A stretch of 64,000 nucleotides of DNA. Source: Nodularia sp. LEGE 06071. GTDB lineage: Bacteria; Cyanobacteriota; Cyanobacteriia; Cyanobacteriales; Nostocaceae. Position 1 is the stretch's first letter. Each line of letters begins with the position of its first letter. Position numbers and translations under genes: made by a program. The DNA lies in assembly GCF_015207755.1 (NCBI RefSeq), contig NZ_JADEWH010000020.1, positions 1 through 64,000 on the forward strand. The letters run 5' to 3'. The notes below the pieces were generated by a model that did no database searches, had not been told where the DNA came from, and was given only the letters and a program-made list of their open reading frames with translations. This document shows, in pieces, positions 1 through 8,847 of the stretch.

Positions 1-7
1 TATGGAA

Positions 8-40
8 ATTTAATTCGCGGAAACTTTCCGCGAATTAAAT
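8..40. terminator. Perfect 16-bp inverted repeat, possible terminator
   Basis: Two 16-base arms (8-23 and 25-40) are exact reverse complements around one base, so the transcript can form a strong hairpin on either strand. It lies about 70 bases beyond the stop of the minus-strand caspase gene and just inside the window edge. There is only a weak T-rich stretch after it on the plus strand. A terminator role is inferred from position; it could equally be a dispersed palindrome. Confidence 0.4.
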
Positions 41-110
41 CCTTTTCCTTACTCCACCCGTTTTTTATAACTCTCAATCCTTTAAACTCTTATCTCAACT
101 TGCTTTCGGC

Positions 111-2144
111 TTATCTTAGTGCCATTCCAGTATAAAGCTTTGCCCAATATGACAAACCAGTAATTGAATTTTGCTGATGGATAGTCTCAATCTCTGGCGA
201 ATAATCTTGCAGAATTTTGCTAGCTAACTCCGCTTCTCCATTCACTGCTAAAAGTCTAAGGCTATGATAAAGCCAACGTTTCTGGGTTTCTTGAGTTGCT
301 TTTAGCCTAGAAATAATTGCTCTTAAATGTCTCTCTAGCAAACATGGACGCTCCACCCAAGCATAGGGCTGATTGTGCGATTCGTCTGGGCGATAGTCTA
401 ACGCCATCACCGTTTTAGCAATTAACTCATGGACTGGAGTAAAACCTTCATAACCGCCATAGGTTGTTCTATCAATAAGCCCGTCCAACCCTGACACAAT
501 AAACCTTTCCGAACAATTAGAGTCTGGCAAACAAAAACGCAAAATTTCAAAAGGCATGATGATGCCGTACTGAAAGAAACTACACAGTACCCCAAAAGCT
601 TGGTAGAGAGGTTGTCGATCTGAGTGTGGCAAATTTTTGACAATATCCTGTAATACCAGATGAAATGGCTTACCCTGCGACAACTGCAACATCAGAACTA
701 ACATAATTGGCGAGTCCATTAGTTGCTGACGCTCTGCGGTTGATTTTCCTGCCAAATGAGTTTGTACCTCTGGCAACGCCAAAATCCGCTCCTTCTCTAC
801 CGCACTAGGCTTTGCTAAATTTAAACAAACCGCCTCATATTCCAATCCCTCCAACTCGTAGTGACGATCTTCATTCTGGCGCGTTGTTCCAATTAGAGTT
901 AAAGGAAATAAAAACTCATTCTGTTGCAACTCCTCCAAAAACAAGTCATCCCGAAACAAATCATCAGCAATTACATAAAAATGCTCCCCATCCGACTCCT
1001 CAAAAAACTCCCGCAACTGCTCCAGCCAGCCCACTTGGTTTTGGCTCTTCTTATGAAATACTCGCTTATCTTGACAAAACAACTCATAGGCTAACCACCG
1101 TAACAACGCCGTCTTACCCGCCCCTGGTTCACCCCGAATCAACATCAATGAAATGCCATAATCCTCAGAGAGTTGTAGCGCTTTCTCCAATGCTTCTCCC
1201 TGCTGGTCACGCTCCACATAATTTTTCTGAAACAACATTGACCAATTTGCTGCCCGTAACTTCAGAATCTGGGTGCGAGCTTGCTTATTAGCCACCTTCG
1301 TCGCAACCTCCTCAAAAAAAGCATCATCTAAAATCTCATAATCTGAATGCAGCTTCGCGATCGCATTTTGTAATTGATCCGAGCAATCCGCCTCAATCTT
1401 CCCTGTCGATGGATAAGTTACTAACGTAATCTCACCACCTGATTTTAAAACAACAGGCTCTTGTCCCGATCCTCTCAGTTCTTCATCAATTACCTGATTT
1501 AGTTGCGCTGTCCGCACCTTACCATCAGCACTGGGCGAGTTCAAAGCCTTAATCACCGCAGCAGTAAATAAACTGTAATCCTCACCCTCATAGGCTTTCT
1601 CATGGCTGCGGCAAGCCGTTGCTAAAAAGTAGTTGCGATCACCAGAGCGAAAAGTACCAAGAGCGCTAGAAATTTGACTTTTCTCTAACAAGCTTCCACT
1701 ATGGCAGCAATCAAGCAAAACCACCAAGCTGCTAAAATCTGCATTTAAAATTAAGCCATTCAAACCCTCTAAGCCAATTCCAGTAGATGCCACATTCTCG
1801 GATTTACAATCTGAGGTGACTAGATAGCCTTTCTTCTGCCCAAGATTATCAACTACTTGAGCGCCATGACCACTGAAATAGATTAGCGCCTCATTACTCC
1901 CCACCTTCGCAAAAAAATCAATAATTGCATTTCCTAAATCCGTGCCTTTGAGATCAGCCTCTACCACCTCATAGCTTTGTTTTTCGCCATTCCACTGATA
2001 AGGTAGGCGAGTAACCTAAACAAAGTCCCCATGTGCTTTTAATATTTGCGCGATCGCCTCTGCATCTTCGACGGGCTTCTCTAAACTACCAAACCCCGAT
2101 CCACCATATTTTTGGATGCCAATCACAAGTGCGTATCTGGTCAT
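111..2144 (-). pseudogene. Caspase (peptidase C14)-P-loop NTPase protein with in-frame TAG at codon 43
   Basis: From an ATG at 2144 the frame encodes a typical caspase-fold first strand (ALVIGIQKYG) and reads 42 codons to a TAG at 2018-2016. It then continues open for 634 codons to a TAA at 111. Beyond the stop are the catalytic His in the FSGHGA motif and the Cys in DCCHSG. A cyanobacterial NTPase module with Walker A GEPGAGKT follows, then a helical region containing a possible Walker B (YVIADD). The longest uninterrupted part starts at a GTG at 1967 (618 residues) and keeps both catalytic residues but lacks the first strand. Such caspase-NTPase proteins are regarded as regulated death or defence effectors. 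The C-terminal sensor repeats common in STAND-like proteins are absent. It is probably a recent nonsense mutant; read-through, internal restart or a sequencing error cannot be excluded. A Trypco1 gene is divergent to it. Confidence 0.8.
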
Positions 2145-2211
2145 GCGATCCCAACTATGGAAAGAAAAACTAACCTACTTAAAATAAGTATATCTACAAA
2201 GATTAGCTGAG

Positions 2212-2217
2212 TATAAT
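2212..2217 (+). promoter_or_regulatory. Possible -10 hexamer TATAAT upstream of the Trypco1 gene
   Basis: A perfect TATAAT lies 65 bases before the ATG at 2282, in the divergent region between the caspase and Trypco1 genes. No convincing -35 hexamer is visible at the usual distance. The assignment rests only on the hexamer and its position. Confidence 0.25.
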
Positions 2218-2281
2218 AATTATGGCTATTTCCTAAAAACTGCTATTTTCTCTTAAATTTCAAATATTACACGGTGTCACA

Positions 2282-2668
2282 ATGTCTGAACTCCAACGTC
2301 TCTTAATCGAAGAAAATGGTAGAACCGTTGAGATATTTGTTGAAGCTCCAACTGTTCCTGCAATTCCTAATTCTACCAACACAGGTAAACGCCCTGGAGA
2401 AAAAGGCGCAACCGATGAAGTTTTACTCAAAATGTCTGAAGTTCAAGCCAAAATTCAAACCTATGCCAATTTTGCCATCGGCGCATTTCAACATCTCGGT
2501 TCCGCCGAAGTCGAAGAAATCACCCTCAAATTCGGCATCAAACTTGGTGGCAAAACTGGCATCATTTTTACTGAAGGCTCCGCAGAAGGCAGTATGGAAA
2601 TATCTGTAAAATGCAAATTCCCCACACCTGCTGTTAGAAAGGACACAGATCCTATTAAAAAGGAGTAG
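2282..2668 (+). CDS. Trypco1-domain (CU044_2847 family) small protein
   Basis: A 128-residue soluble protein. Its C-terminal half contains the hallmark EITLKFGIKLGGKTGIIF, then a glycine-rich turn and an EISVKCKF end. This matches my memory of the trypsin-co-occurring domain 1 family, whose members read roughly EVEFGVKLSAEAGAVIA followed by a VTLRW-like strand. The family is known as a small constant component encoded beside trypsin-like, caspase-like or NTPase effectors in predicted biological conflict systems; its biochemical role is not established. The divergent neighbour is a caspase-NTPase gene, which fits. A charged linker (residues 30-45) separates an N-terminal beta region from the domain. 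The downstream DNA is a mobile-element scar, so an original third partner may have been lost. Confidence 0.7.
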   Translation: MSELQRLLIEENGRTVEIFVEAPTVPAIPNSTNTGKRPGEKGATDEVLLKMSEVQAKIQTYANFAIGAFQHLGSAEVEEITLKFGIKLGGKTGIIFTEGSAEGSMEISVKCKFPTPAVRKDTDPIKKE

Positions 2669-2700
2669 TGATCCGGAAGTAGTGAAAGAGATAAAAGCTA

Positions 2701-3072
2701 TGAACCTATCCTACTAATATAAAAGTATCGTGTAAAGCTAAAAACATTAAAACGTGGCAGACCGCGTAAACGTCTCAAGGTGTTGGCTGCTGATAAAGGT
2801 TATGACTCCAAAGAAAAACGTGCCGCCTTACGCAAACGACGTATTCGCCCCCAATGGCCAAAACGAGTTTAGAAAACCAGGAAAAACAGAGGAAGACCCA
2901 TTAAAATTTCTGTGACTAGATTTCAGCAGGAGCGGTGTTTCGCTTGGTATCAACGCAAATACCGTCGTCTAGTCGTTAAATGGGAGCGTCGAAAGGTTTA
3001 TTTTGACGCATTTATTGACCTGGCTACCATCCACATCTGGATTCACAAAATATGATTAGTGGGATAGGTTCA
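2701..3072 (+). mobile_element. Internally deleted IS5-type element with 18-bp terminal inverted repeats
   Basis: The left end (2701-2718, TGAACCTATCCTACTAAT) and the right end (3055-3072) are inverted copies with one mismatch. Both are flanked by TA, which fits a two-base target duplication. Inside is only the C-terminal part of a transposase. The element is 372 bp, against more than 800 bp for intact IS5-family members, so it cannot move by itself. It could be mobilised in trans if a full copy exists elsewhere in the genome. Confidence 0.75.
2753..3055 (+). pseudogene. IS5-type transposase C-terminal fragment
   Basis: The frame reads RGRPRKRLKVLAADKGYDS and continues with basic segments RKRRIRPQWPKR and FAWYQRKYRRLVVKWERRK. 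This is the conserved region around the last acidic residue of the DDE domain in IS5-type transposases (KGYDS; RRLVVRWER). An in-frame TAG sits at 2870-2872, no start codon is present, and the first two thirds of the gene are missing. The frame ends at a TGA at 3053-3055 inside the right terminal repeat. Confidence 0.75.
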
Positions 3073-3075
3073 TAG

Positions 3076-3219
3076 TTCTTGAGTTACGACAATAATATGA
3101 TTGAGGTTACAGAAGAGCGGCAAAACATATCAGCTTGTGTACAGGTTTTCGCTGGTTTACGGTTTGAAAAAAGTTTGATTACCCACAAAATCACAGAACG
3201 TAGCCAAGCGATCGCCTGA
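3076..3219 (+). pseudogene. Fragment of an Rpn-type recombination-promoting nuclease gene
   Basis: About 47 open codons include RQNISACVQVFAGLRFEKSL, which resembles the C-terminal region of cyanobacterial Rpn-family (PD-(D/E)XK, formerly putative transposase) proteins. An ATG lies at 3097 but the nuclease core is absent, so this is a remnant ending at a TGA at 3217-3219. It begins immediately after the deleted IS5-type element. The 30 bases left of that element also have a compatible coding look (PEVVKEIK), so the element may have landed in the gene. Assignment is by recalled family resemblance. Confidence 0.5.
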
Positions 3220-3287
3220 CCTCACACTACTCAACTACAATAGAAATATAATTTGTTGAGATTTGTATAGTTAGGGGTTAAGCTGTC

Positions 3288-4307
3288 ATGGCTCCCGCCG
3301 TTTTAATTGAAAATCTGCAAAAGAGCTACGGCGCAGTAGTTGCTGTCAAAGATGTATCCTTTCAGGTAGAACCAGGAGAAATCTTTGGTTTACTCGGCCC
3401 TAACGGGGCTGGGAAAACTACGACTCTGCGCGCCTTATGTACTCTGACTACACCGGATGCTGGCAAAATCGCCGTATCTGGGATCTCCGTGATCGATAAC
3501 CCCAGAATCGCCCGACAAAAGCTGGGCTATGTGGCGCAAGAAGTTGCATTAGATAAGGTACTGACTGGTAAAGAATTACTGCAACTCCAAGCAGCGCTTT
3601 ATCATATCCCCCGTGCTGTAGCCAAACAGCGTATTGATATGGTATTGGATTTGCTCGGTTTACAGGAATACGCTAATAAAAAAACCGGAACCTATTCAGG
3701 CGGGTTACGCAAGCGCCTTGACTTGGCGGCTGGTTTGCTCCACGCACCAGATGTTTTGGTGTTGGATGAGCCGACTGTGGGACTTGACATAGATAGCCGT
3801 TTTGTGGTATGGGATTTCCTGCGGCAGCTACGCGCCTCTGGCACCACAGTACTGATCACCAGCCATTATTTAGAAGAAATTGATGCCCTCGCCGATCGCG
3901 TGGCAATTATTGACCGTGGTGTAGTAATTGCATCTGGGACACCTTCGCAATTAAAAGATCAAGTTGGGGGCGATCGCATAACTTTGCGAATCCGCGAATT
4001 TTCCCCCATTGAGGAAGCCGAAAAAGCCAAACACCTCTTGCAAGATTTACCCTTTGTGCAAGAAGTAATTATTAACAGCGCTCAAGGTAATTCCCTCAAT
4101 TTGGTGGTGACACCTCAAACTGATGCCTTAATGACTATACAGCAATCCCTAAACACCGTCGGCTTGCCCACCTTTGGCATTGCCCAATCTCGCCCCAGCC
4201 TCGATGACGTTTACCTCGCCGCCACCGGACGCACCTTGCTGGATGCAGAACTCGCCGCAGTTAGCACCCGCGATCCCAAAGCCGAAAAAAAGCAAAACAT
4301 GAGGTAA
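3288..4307 (+). CDS. ABC exporter ATP-binding protein, DrrA-like
   Basis: A 339-residue ATPase subunit that would power efflux through the membrane protein encoded next. Walker A GPNGAGKT is at residues 37-44, the signature YSGGLRKR at about 136-143, Walker B VLVLDEP at 156-162, and a switch His lies in ITSHYLEE. The C-terminal 110 residues (from about 230) match the extension typical of daunorubicin-resistance (DrrA) and other ABC-2 ATPases. The permease gene starts 40 bases downstream on the same strand, so the two form an exporter operon. Substrate is unknown; in cyanobacteria such pairs are often generic lipid or drug exporters. Confidence 0.88.
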   Translation: MAPAVLIENLQKSYGAVVAVKDVSFQVEPGEIFGLLGPNGAGKTTTLRALCTLTTPDAGKIAVSGISVIDNPRIARQKLGYVAQEVALDKVLTGKELLQLQAALYHIPRAVAKQRIDMVLDLLGLQEYANKKTGTYSGGLRKRLDLAAGLLHAPDVLVLDEPTVGLDIDSRFVVWDFLRQLRASGTTVLITSHYLEEIDALADRVAIIDRGVVIASGTPSQLKDQVGGDRITLRIREFSPIEEAEKAKHLLQDLPFVQEVIINSAQGNSLNLVVTPQTDALMTIQQSLNTVGLPTFGIAQSRPSLDDVYLAATGRTLLDAELAAVSTRDPKAEKKQNMR

Positions 4308-4346
4308 ACGCTTCCAAACCTGATAACTGTCAACTGATAACTGATT

Positions 4347-5234
4347 ATGAGTGTTACCCCTAAATCTGAAATGAATTGGCAGCAACTAGCATCGCCACAA
4401 GTTGATGTGAATGCTGCCCCCAATTTTTTTGGTGAATTATTACAAGAGACGTTGGCTTTAACTCGTCGCTTGTTTATTCAATTACAACGCCGTCCCTCAA
4501 CCTTAGTCGCCGGAATTATTCAGCCGGTAATGTGGTTAGTGCTATTTGGGGCTTTATTCCAAAATGCTCCCAAAGGTTTGTTTGGAACTACTGGAAACTA
4601 CGGACAATTTCTGGCTGCTGGTATAATTGTTTTTACAGCTTTTGCTGGGGCTTTGAATGCCGGTTTACCTGTGATGTTTGACCGGGAGTTCGGCTTTTTA
4701 AATCGTTTGCTGGTAGCACCTTTAGCATCGCGGTTTTCCATTGTCTTCGCTTCCGCCATCTTTATTATTAGTCAAAGTCTGTTGCAAGCAGCCGTGATTG
4801 TGGCAGCAGCAGCCTTTCTAGGAGCGGGGCTACCGGATGTAGCAGGTTTAGGTGCGATCGCCTTAATTGTCTTTCTACTGGCATTAGGCGTAACTGCCAT
4901 TTCCCTCGGTTTGGCTTTTGCTTTACCAGGTCACATTGAATTAATTGCCGTAATTTTTGTTACTAACCTGCCTCTGCTATTTGCAAGTACCGCCTTGGCT
5001 CCTTTATCCTTCATGCCTCAGTGGCTGCAAGTTGTCGCTACACTCAATCCTCTCAGCTTTGCCATTGAACCAATACGCTATCTTTATCTTCACAGCGATT
5101 GGGGACTAGATAGTGTAGTGATGACAGCGCCTTGGGGTAATGTTACCTTTGGTGGAGCGCTGCTGGTGTTGTTTGGCTTTGCCCTTGTAGCTTTATTGAG
5201 CATTCAACCCCGACTGCGGCGGACTCTGGCGTAA
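4347..5234 (+). CDS. ABC-2 type permease, DrrB-like
   Basis: A 295-residue membrane protein. A cytoplasmic N-terminus of about 45 residues leads to six hydrophobic segments. The first contains QPVMWLVLFGALF, and the motif MFDREFGFLNRLLVAPL lies in the cytoplasmic loop after the second helix. Both are typical of the ABC-2/DrrB permease family (TIGR00247-like). It pairs with the ATPase encoded 40 bases upstream to form a homodimeric exporter in the plasma membrane. The short gap and shared strand indicate co-transcription; the cargo cannot be read from sequence. Confidence 0.85.
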   Translation: MSVTPKSEMNWQQLASPQVDVNAAPNFFGELLQETLALTRRLFIQLQRRPSTLVAGIIQPVMWLVLFGALFQNAPKGLFGTTGNYGQFLAAGIIVFTAFAGALNAGLPVMFDREFGFLNRLLVAPLASRFSIVFASAIFIISQSLLQAAVIVAAAAFLGAGLPDVAGLGAIALIVFLLALGVTAISLGLAFALPGHIELIAVIFVTNLPLLFASTALAPLSFMPQWLQVVATLNPLSFAIEPIRYLYLHSDWGLDSVVMTAPWGNVTFGGALLVLFGFALVALLSIQPRLRRTLA

Positions 5235-5278
5235 GATCACAACTGGATTCGTTACAGCAATTTAAGGGTTAAAACTCT

Positions 5279-5632
5279 ATGAAAAAACCATTTTTATCAG
5301 TTACTAAACTTTCACTGCTAACTGTGGCAGGAATTGGCTTTGCTTCGTTGTTCATTGCTCAACCAAGTTTGGCTCAATTAAACTCAGTTGATCGTGGTAC
5401 AAACCAGAATAGCGATCAATTTGCCCCCCCAAACTCAGGTGATTTCAATATGTTTGATATGATTCATCGGGCAAATCTGGGGAATATCAACTGGGATGCT
5501 AATCAGCAAAAAGAACAACTAGACTCAACCGCAGCAGACTTTAGAGCTAGGCAACGTGAGGCTTTTGAAAAACAGCAACAGTCCAATACAGATTCACCAT
5601 CGAGTTCACCTGCAAAAATTCAATTGCCGTAG
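5279..5632 (+). CDS. Small secreted or periplasmic protein of unknown function
   Basis: A 117-residue protein with a clear Sec signal peptide: KK near the start, a hydrophobic core (LSLLTVAGIGFASLFI), and a probable AxA-type cleavage site near residues 30-33 (PSLAQ). The mature part is hydrophilic, rich in Asn, Gln, Asp and Ser, contains FNMFDMIHRANLGNINWD, and has a Ser/Pro-rich tail. No catalytic motif is visible. It is 44 bases after the permease gene on the same strand and may be in the same transcript. I recognise only a cyanobacterial hypothetical protein. Confidence 0.6.
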   Translation: MKKPFLSVTKLSLLTVAGIGFASLFIAQPSLAQLNSVDRGTNQNSDQFAPPNSGDFNMFDMIHRANLGNINWDANQQKEQLDSTAADFRARQREAFEKQQQSNTDSPSSSPAKIQLP

Positions 5633-5645
5633 ATTTGATCCCAAA

Positions 5646-5684
5646 ACCTCAACCCCGAACTTCAGAATCAGTTGGAGTTGAGGT
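5646..5684. terminator. Hairpin between convergent genes
   Basis: Arms ACCTCAAC (5646-5653) and GTTGAGGT (5677-5684) are exact inverted copies separated by 23 bases. They lie between the convergent ends of the secreted-protein gene and the peroxiredoxin gene. A short A/T-rich tract follows. It may act as a bidirectional terminator, but no strong T-run is present. Confidence 0.3.
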
Positions 5685-5702
5685 CAATTCAAAATCTAAA
5701 AA

Positions 5703-6140
5703 CTACAGACCAAGTGCAGCTAAAATATCACTGGCATGAGTAGTGGTATTGACATTAGCGTCAACATGAATGATTTTGCCGTTAGGGTCAATTACGTAAG
5801 TGACACGCTTGGCATAACCACCGCCATCGACATCATAAGCTTTGATTAAACTTTTGTCGGTGTCAGCTAACAGAGGAAAGTTCAGATTATATTTTTCGGT
5901 GAACGCATGATGAGCATCTTCATCATCGGCGCTAACTCCCAGCACTACTACATCTTTACCTGAATATTGTGATTGGGCATCCCGAAAGCTACAAGCTTGT
6001 TTGGTGCAGCCTGGAGTGTCATCTTTGGGATAAAAATACAAAACAACTGTCTTTCCAGCGAAACTAGATAACGAAATGGGGTTGCCGTTAGTATCTTTGA
6101 CGGTAAATGCAGGTGCATCTGTACCAACTGCTAGAGGCAT
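5703..6140 (-). CDS. bcp: Thioredoxin-dependent peroxiredoxin, PrxQ/Bcp type
   Basis: A 145-residue thiol peroxidase that reduces hydrogen peroxide and organic hydroperoxides using thioredoxin. The peroxidatic Cys45 lies in DDTPGCTKQAC and the resolving Cys50 is five residues later, the spacing that defines the atypical two-Cys PrxQ group. The Pro/Thr active-site frame is present, and the sequence is full length for the AhpC-TSA/redoxin fold. There is no signal peptide, so it is cytosolic. Monocistronic on the minus strand, with a dispersed repeat upstream (6229-6383). Confidence 0.92.
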   Translation of the reverse strand: MPLAVGTDAPAFTVKDTNGNPISLSSFAGKTVVLYFYPKDDTPGCTKQACSFRDAQSQYSGKDVVVLGVSADDEDAHHAFTEKYNLNFPLLADTDKSLIKAYDVDGGGYAKRVTYVIDPNGKIIHVDANVNTTTHASDILAALGL

Positions 6141-6228
6141 AATGAACCTTTCCTGTTTTAAATTGATGACTTTGAGATTTTACAATAATTTACAATATTT
6201 AAATGATTTACTAGAGAAAGTATTACCT

Positions 6229-6383
6229 GGGGAGTAGGGAGATAAGAGGCAGGGGTGCAGGGAGCAGGGTGCAGGGGGGCAAAGAATTTTGGATTTTGGA
6301 GAAAGCGTTAGCGAAGCTTACGCAGCGCAGCGAGTATTTTAGATTGCAGTCTAATCCAAAATCTAAAATCTAAAATTGATTGA
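6229..6383 (+). repeat. Dispersed intergenic repeat, family 3 (copy 1 of 2 near-full copies)
   Basis: About 155 bp: a G-rich segment (GGGGAGTAGGGAG, GGCAGGGGTGCAGGGAGCAGG), then AAAGAATTTTGGATTTTGG, a GCGTTAGCGAAGC palindromic core, and an AAATCTA heptamer array. A closely matching copy in the same orientation lies at 30947-31112, with partial pieces at 16003-16064 (inverted) and 33224-33265. It runs to just before the next gene, and the TTGACC at its edge confuses start-codon choice there. Confidence 0.8.
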
Positions 6384-6400
6384 CCAATGACCAATATCTA

Positions 6401-6811
6401 ATGACAAAAATGCCTACTATTCATTTACCAAAACGGAAAACGTTTTTCTATACTCGTAACACAGAAGAAAGAGCGAAGCGATCGCTGATCTGTTCTCCCT
6501 TCAATATTGTTTTGTTTGAAGGAATGCGTCAGCAGAGTGTACCATTAGGTGCGATCGCAATGGAAAATGGTGTCAAGCATGGCTATACCCAACGCCCTTT
6601 ATCAGAATTGGCGTGCGATAATGCTTTGGGCTGGCTAATCCAAGTCGGTGTTTTGCGGCGAGAAGTCGATGGTCAAGGAATTACCGATGCTTTTCGCCTC
6701 ACTCCTCTAGGTCATCAGTTGGTGGAACAACTCCAGGATAAATGGCCTAGTCCCTCGTGGAGCGATCGCCTTTATAACACTGTCATTTACTGGTTTAGAA
6801 TCCCTTTTTAG
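6401..6811 (+). CDS. Npun_F0494-like cyanobacterial conserved protein
   Basis: 136 residues from the ATG at 6401. Another ATG at 6410 (beginning PTIHLPKRK) is equally plausible, whereas a TTG at 6380 lies inside a dispersed repeat and is unlikely. The conserved core reads ERAKRSLICSPFNIVLFEGM, then DNALGWLIQVGVLRREVDGQ and FRLTPLGHQL, which looks like a winged-helix-type fold. I recognise the Npun_F0494 family, found only in cyanobacteria and without an assigned function. No signal peptide or membrane segment. It stands alone between the prxQ and cobyric acid synthase genes. Confidence 0.65.
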   Translation: MTKMPTIHLPKRKTFFYTRNTEERAKRSLICSPFNIVLFEGMRQQSVPLGAIAMENGVKHGYTQRPLSELACDNALGWLIQVGVLRREVDGQGITDAFRLTPLGHQLVEQLQDKWPSPSWSDRLYNTVIYWFRIPF

Positions 6812-6928
6812 GATAGAAAACTCAAAATTTAGGATTAAATGCGTCTACGTTATTTCTTTGCATAACCTACCCCATTGTCAAACGCTATATTATCGTTCAA
6901 CCTGATTTTGAAAAATTTATCCTGACCT

Positions 6929-8404
6929 ATGAAAGCAATTATGGTAGTGGGAACAACATCCCACGCAGGGAAATCACTGATAAGTACAGCTATTTGTCGC
7001 ATTTTTTCGCGGCGTGGTTGGCGGGTGGCTCCCTTTAAAGGTCAAAATATGGCTTTGAATGCTTATGTCACTGCGAATGGGGGAGAAATTGGTTATGCTC
7101 AAGCCGTCCAAGCTTGGGCCGCAGGTGTAATTCCTACGGTTGAAATGAACCCGATTTTACTCAAACCCCAAGGAGATATGACATCCCAAGTCATTATCAA
7201 AGGTAGACCCGTAGGCAGAGTCAAAGCTTCAGATTATTACGAACAATACTTTAATATTGGTTGGCAAGCAATAGAAGAATCTCTGAAACATTTATCCACA
7301 GAATTTGATTTGCTAGTCTGTGAAGGTGCAGGTAGTCCGGCGGAGATTAACCTCAAGCACCGCGACTTGACCAATATGCGGATCGCAAAATATCTGAATG
7401 CACCAACTATATTAGTAGTTGATATTGACCGTGGTGGTGCTTTTGCTCATGTGGTCGGAACTCTGGAGTTACTAGAACCAGAAGAACGCCAATTAATTAA
7501 AGGTATAGTAATTAACAAATTCCGGGGACAGCGATCGCTCTTGGAACCGGGAATCAAATGGTTAGAAGAACGGATTGGTATCCCCGTGGTTGGTGTCATC
7601 CCTTATTTTCAAGAAATATTTCCCGCAGAAGACTCCCTTGACCTGCTAGAACGTAAGTCATACAAAAGCAATACTGACCTGAATATTACCGTCATCCGCT
7701 TACCGAGAATTTCCAACTTTACCGATTTTGACCCCTTGGAATCAGAACCAACTGTCGCTGTCAAATATCTGAGTCCAAAACAAGATTTAGGACATCCCGA
7801 TGCTGTAATTATTCCAGGGTCAAAGACGACAATCAATGATTTGCTACTGATGCAAAAAACTGGTATGGCGGAAGCGATTCAAAACTATGCAGCTTCTGGT
7901 GGTACAGTTTTGGGTATTTGCGGTGGCTACCAAATGCTGGGGCAAATTATTGCCGATCCAGAAGGAGTAGAAGGACAAGCCGGCAGATTTCAGGGGTTAA
8001 ATCTCTTACCCATTAGAACAGTAATTACAGGACAGAAAATTGCCCGTCAGCGCCAAGTTAGCTCAAATTATCCCCAGATGGGCTTACCAGTCAATGGCTT
8101 TGAAATCCACCAAGGGCGATCGCGTGTAGAAGAACAAGGAGATAAACCAGCCTACCACCCTTTATTTGATGATGTTAATTTAGGGTTAGTGGATAGTTGT
8201 CAATCTATTTGGGGTACATATCTCCACGGACTTTTTGACAATGGCCCTTGGCGACGGACTTGGTTAAATCGCCTGCGTCAACAACGAGGCTTGAAATCTT
8301 TGCCCACCGGTGTTGCTAACTACAGAGAACAGCGAGAACAAATTATCGATTCCATCGCCACAGAAGTTGAAACCCATTTAAACTTAACGCCCTTTTTACC
8401 TTAA
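6929..8404 (+). CDS. cobQ: Cobyric acid synthase
   Basis: 491 residues. The enzyme amidates adenosylcobyrinic acid a,c-diamide at four side chains using glutamine and ATP, a late step of cobalamin (in cyanobacteria, pseudocobalamin) synthesis. The N-terminal dethiobiotin-synthetase-like ATPase domain has a P-loop variant VGTTSHAGKS at about 7-16. The C-terminal class I glutaminase domain has its nucleophile Cys331 in GICGGYQMLG and the catalytic His433 in LHGLFDN. Length is typical of CobQ/CbiP. The short ferredoxin gene starts 15 bases downstream and is probably co-transcribed. No cobalamin riboswitch is visible upstream. Confidence 0.95.
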   Translation: MKAIMVVGTTSHAGKSLISTAICRIFSRRGWRVAPFKGQNMALNAYVTANGGEIGYAQAVQAWAAGVIPTVEMNPILLKPQGDMTSQVIIKGRPVGRVKASDYYEQYFNIGWQAIEESLKHLSTEFDLLVCEGAGSPAEINLKHRDLTNMRIAKYLNAPTILVVDIDRGGAFAHVVGTLELLEPEERQLIKGIVINKFRGQRSLLEPGIKWLEERIGIPVVGVIPYFQEIFPAEDSLDLLERKSYKSNTDLNITVIRLPRISNFTDFDPLESEPTVAVKYLSPKQDLGHPDAVIIPGSKTTINDLLLMQKTGMAEAIQNYAASGGTVLGICGGYQMLGQIIADPEGVEGQAGRFQGLNLLPIRTVITGQKIARQRQVSSNYPQMGLPVNGFEIHQGRSRVEEQGDKPAYHPLFDDVNLGLVDSCQSIWGTYLHGLFDNGPWRRTWLNRLRQQRGLKSLPTGVANYREQREQIIDSIATEVETHLNLTPFLP

Positions 8405-8419
8405 GTAGAAGATTGTTTC

Positions 8420-8659
8420 ATGAGTATTCGCGTCCGCTTTTTGCCAGATGATATTACTGTAGATGCCGAAGTGGGAGAACCTCTGTTAGATGTCGCCGAA
8501 CGAGCAGGGGTATTGATTCCCACCGGTTGTCTCATGGGTTCTTGTCACGCTTGCACAGTAGAACTGGAAAATGGAGATGTCATCCGCGCTTGTATTTCAG
8601 CAGTATCACCAGGAAGTGCAGAAATGACAATTAATTTGTATAGTGACCCAACTTGGTAG
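8420..8659 (+). CDS. Short [2Fe-2S] ferredoxin-like protein
   Basis: A 79-residue protein with the plant-type ferredoxin cluster motif C37-x4-C42-x2-C45 (PTGCLMGSCHACTVEL) and a fourth Cys58 in RACIS. The usual gap before the last Cys is nearly 30 residues, but here it is 12, so this belongs to a shortened ferredoxin subgroup. It probably carries one electron for an unidentified partner. It starts 15 bases after cobQ, which suggests co-transcription; a link with corrinoid chemistry is only an inference from position. Cytosolic. Confidence 0.8.
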   Translation: MSIRVRFLPDDITVDAEVGEPLLDVAERAGVLIPTGCLMGSCHACTVELENGDVIRACISAVSPGSAEMTINLYSDPTW

Positions 8660-8847
8660 TTTTTTTCAACTAGGAAAAAAGGGAAAAGGCGGTTGCAATA
8701 ACATAAAAATGGCAATCATACAGTAGACTATTTTATTACTGAAATTCCCTAGCGAGTCACCAATGACCTAGAAATTGCAAATCCCTCAAAGTTTGGGCTA
8801 GAGAGGGATTCTGGGTATTGGGTATTTGGTATTGGGTTTTTTGACTG

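Noticed and set aside
812-1291. 159-codon plus-strand frame inside the caspase-NTPase gene
   Set aside because: Pro/Thr/His-rich composition, no domain, and completely antisense to a gene with clear motifs; a shadow frame.
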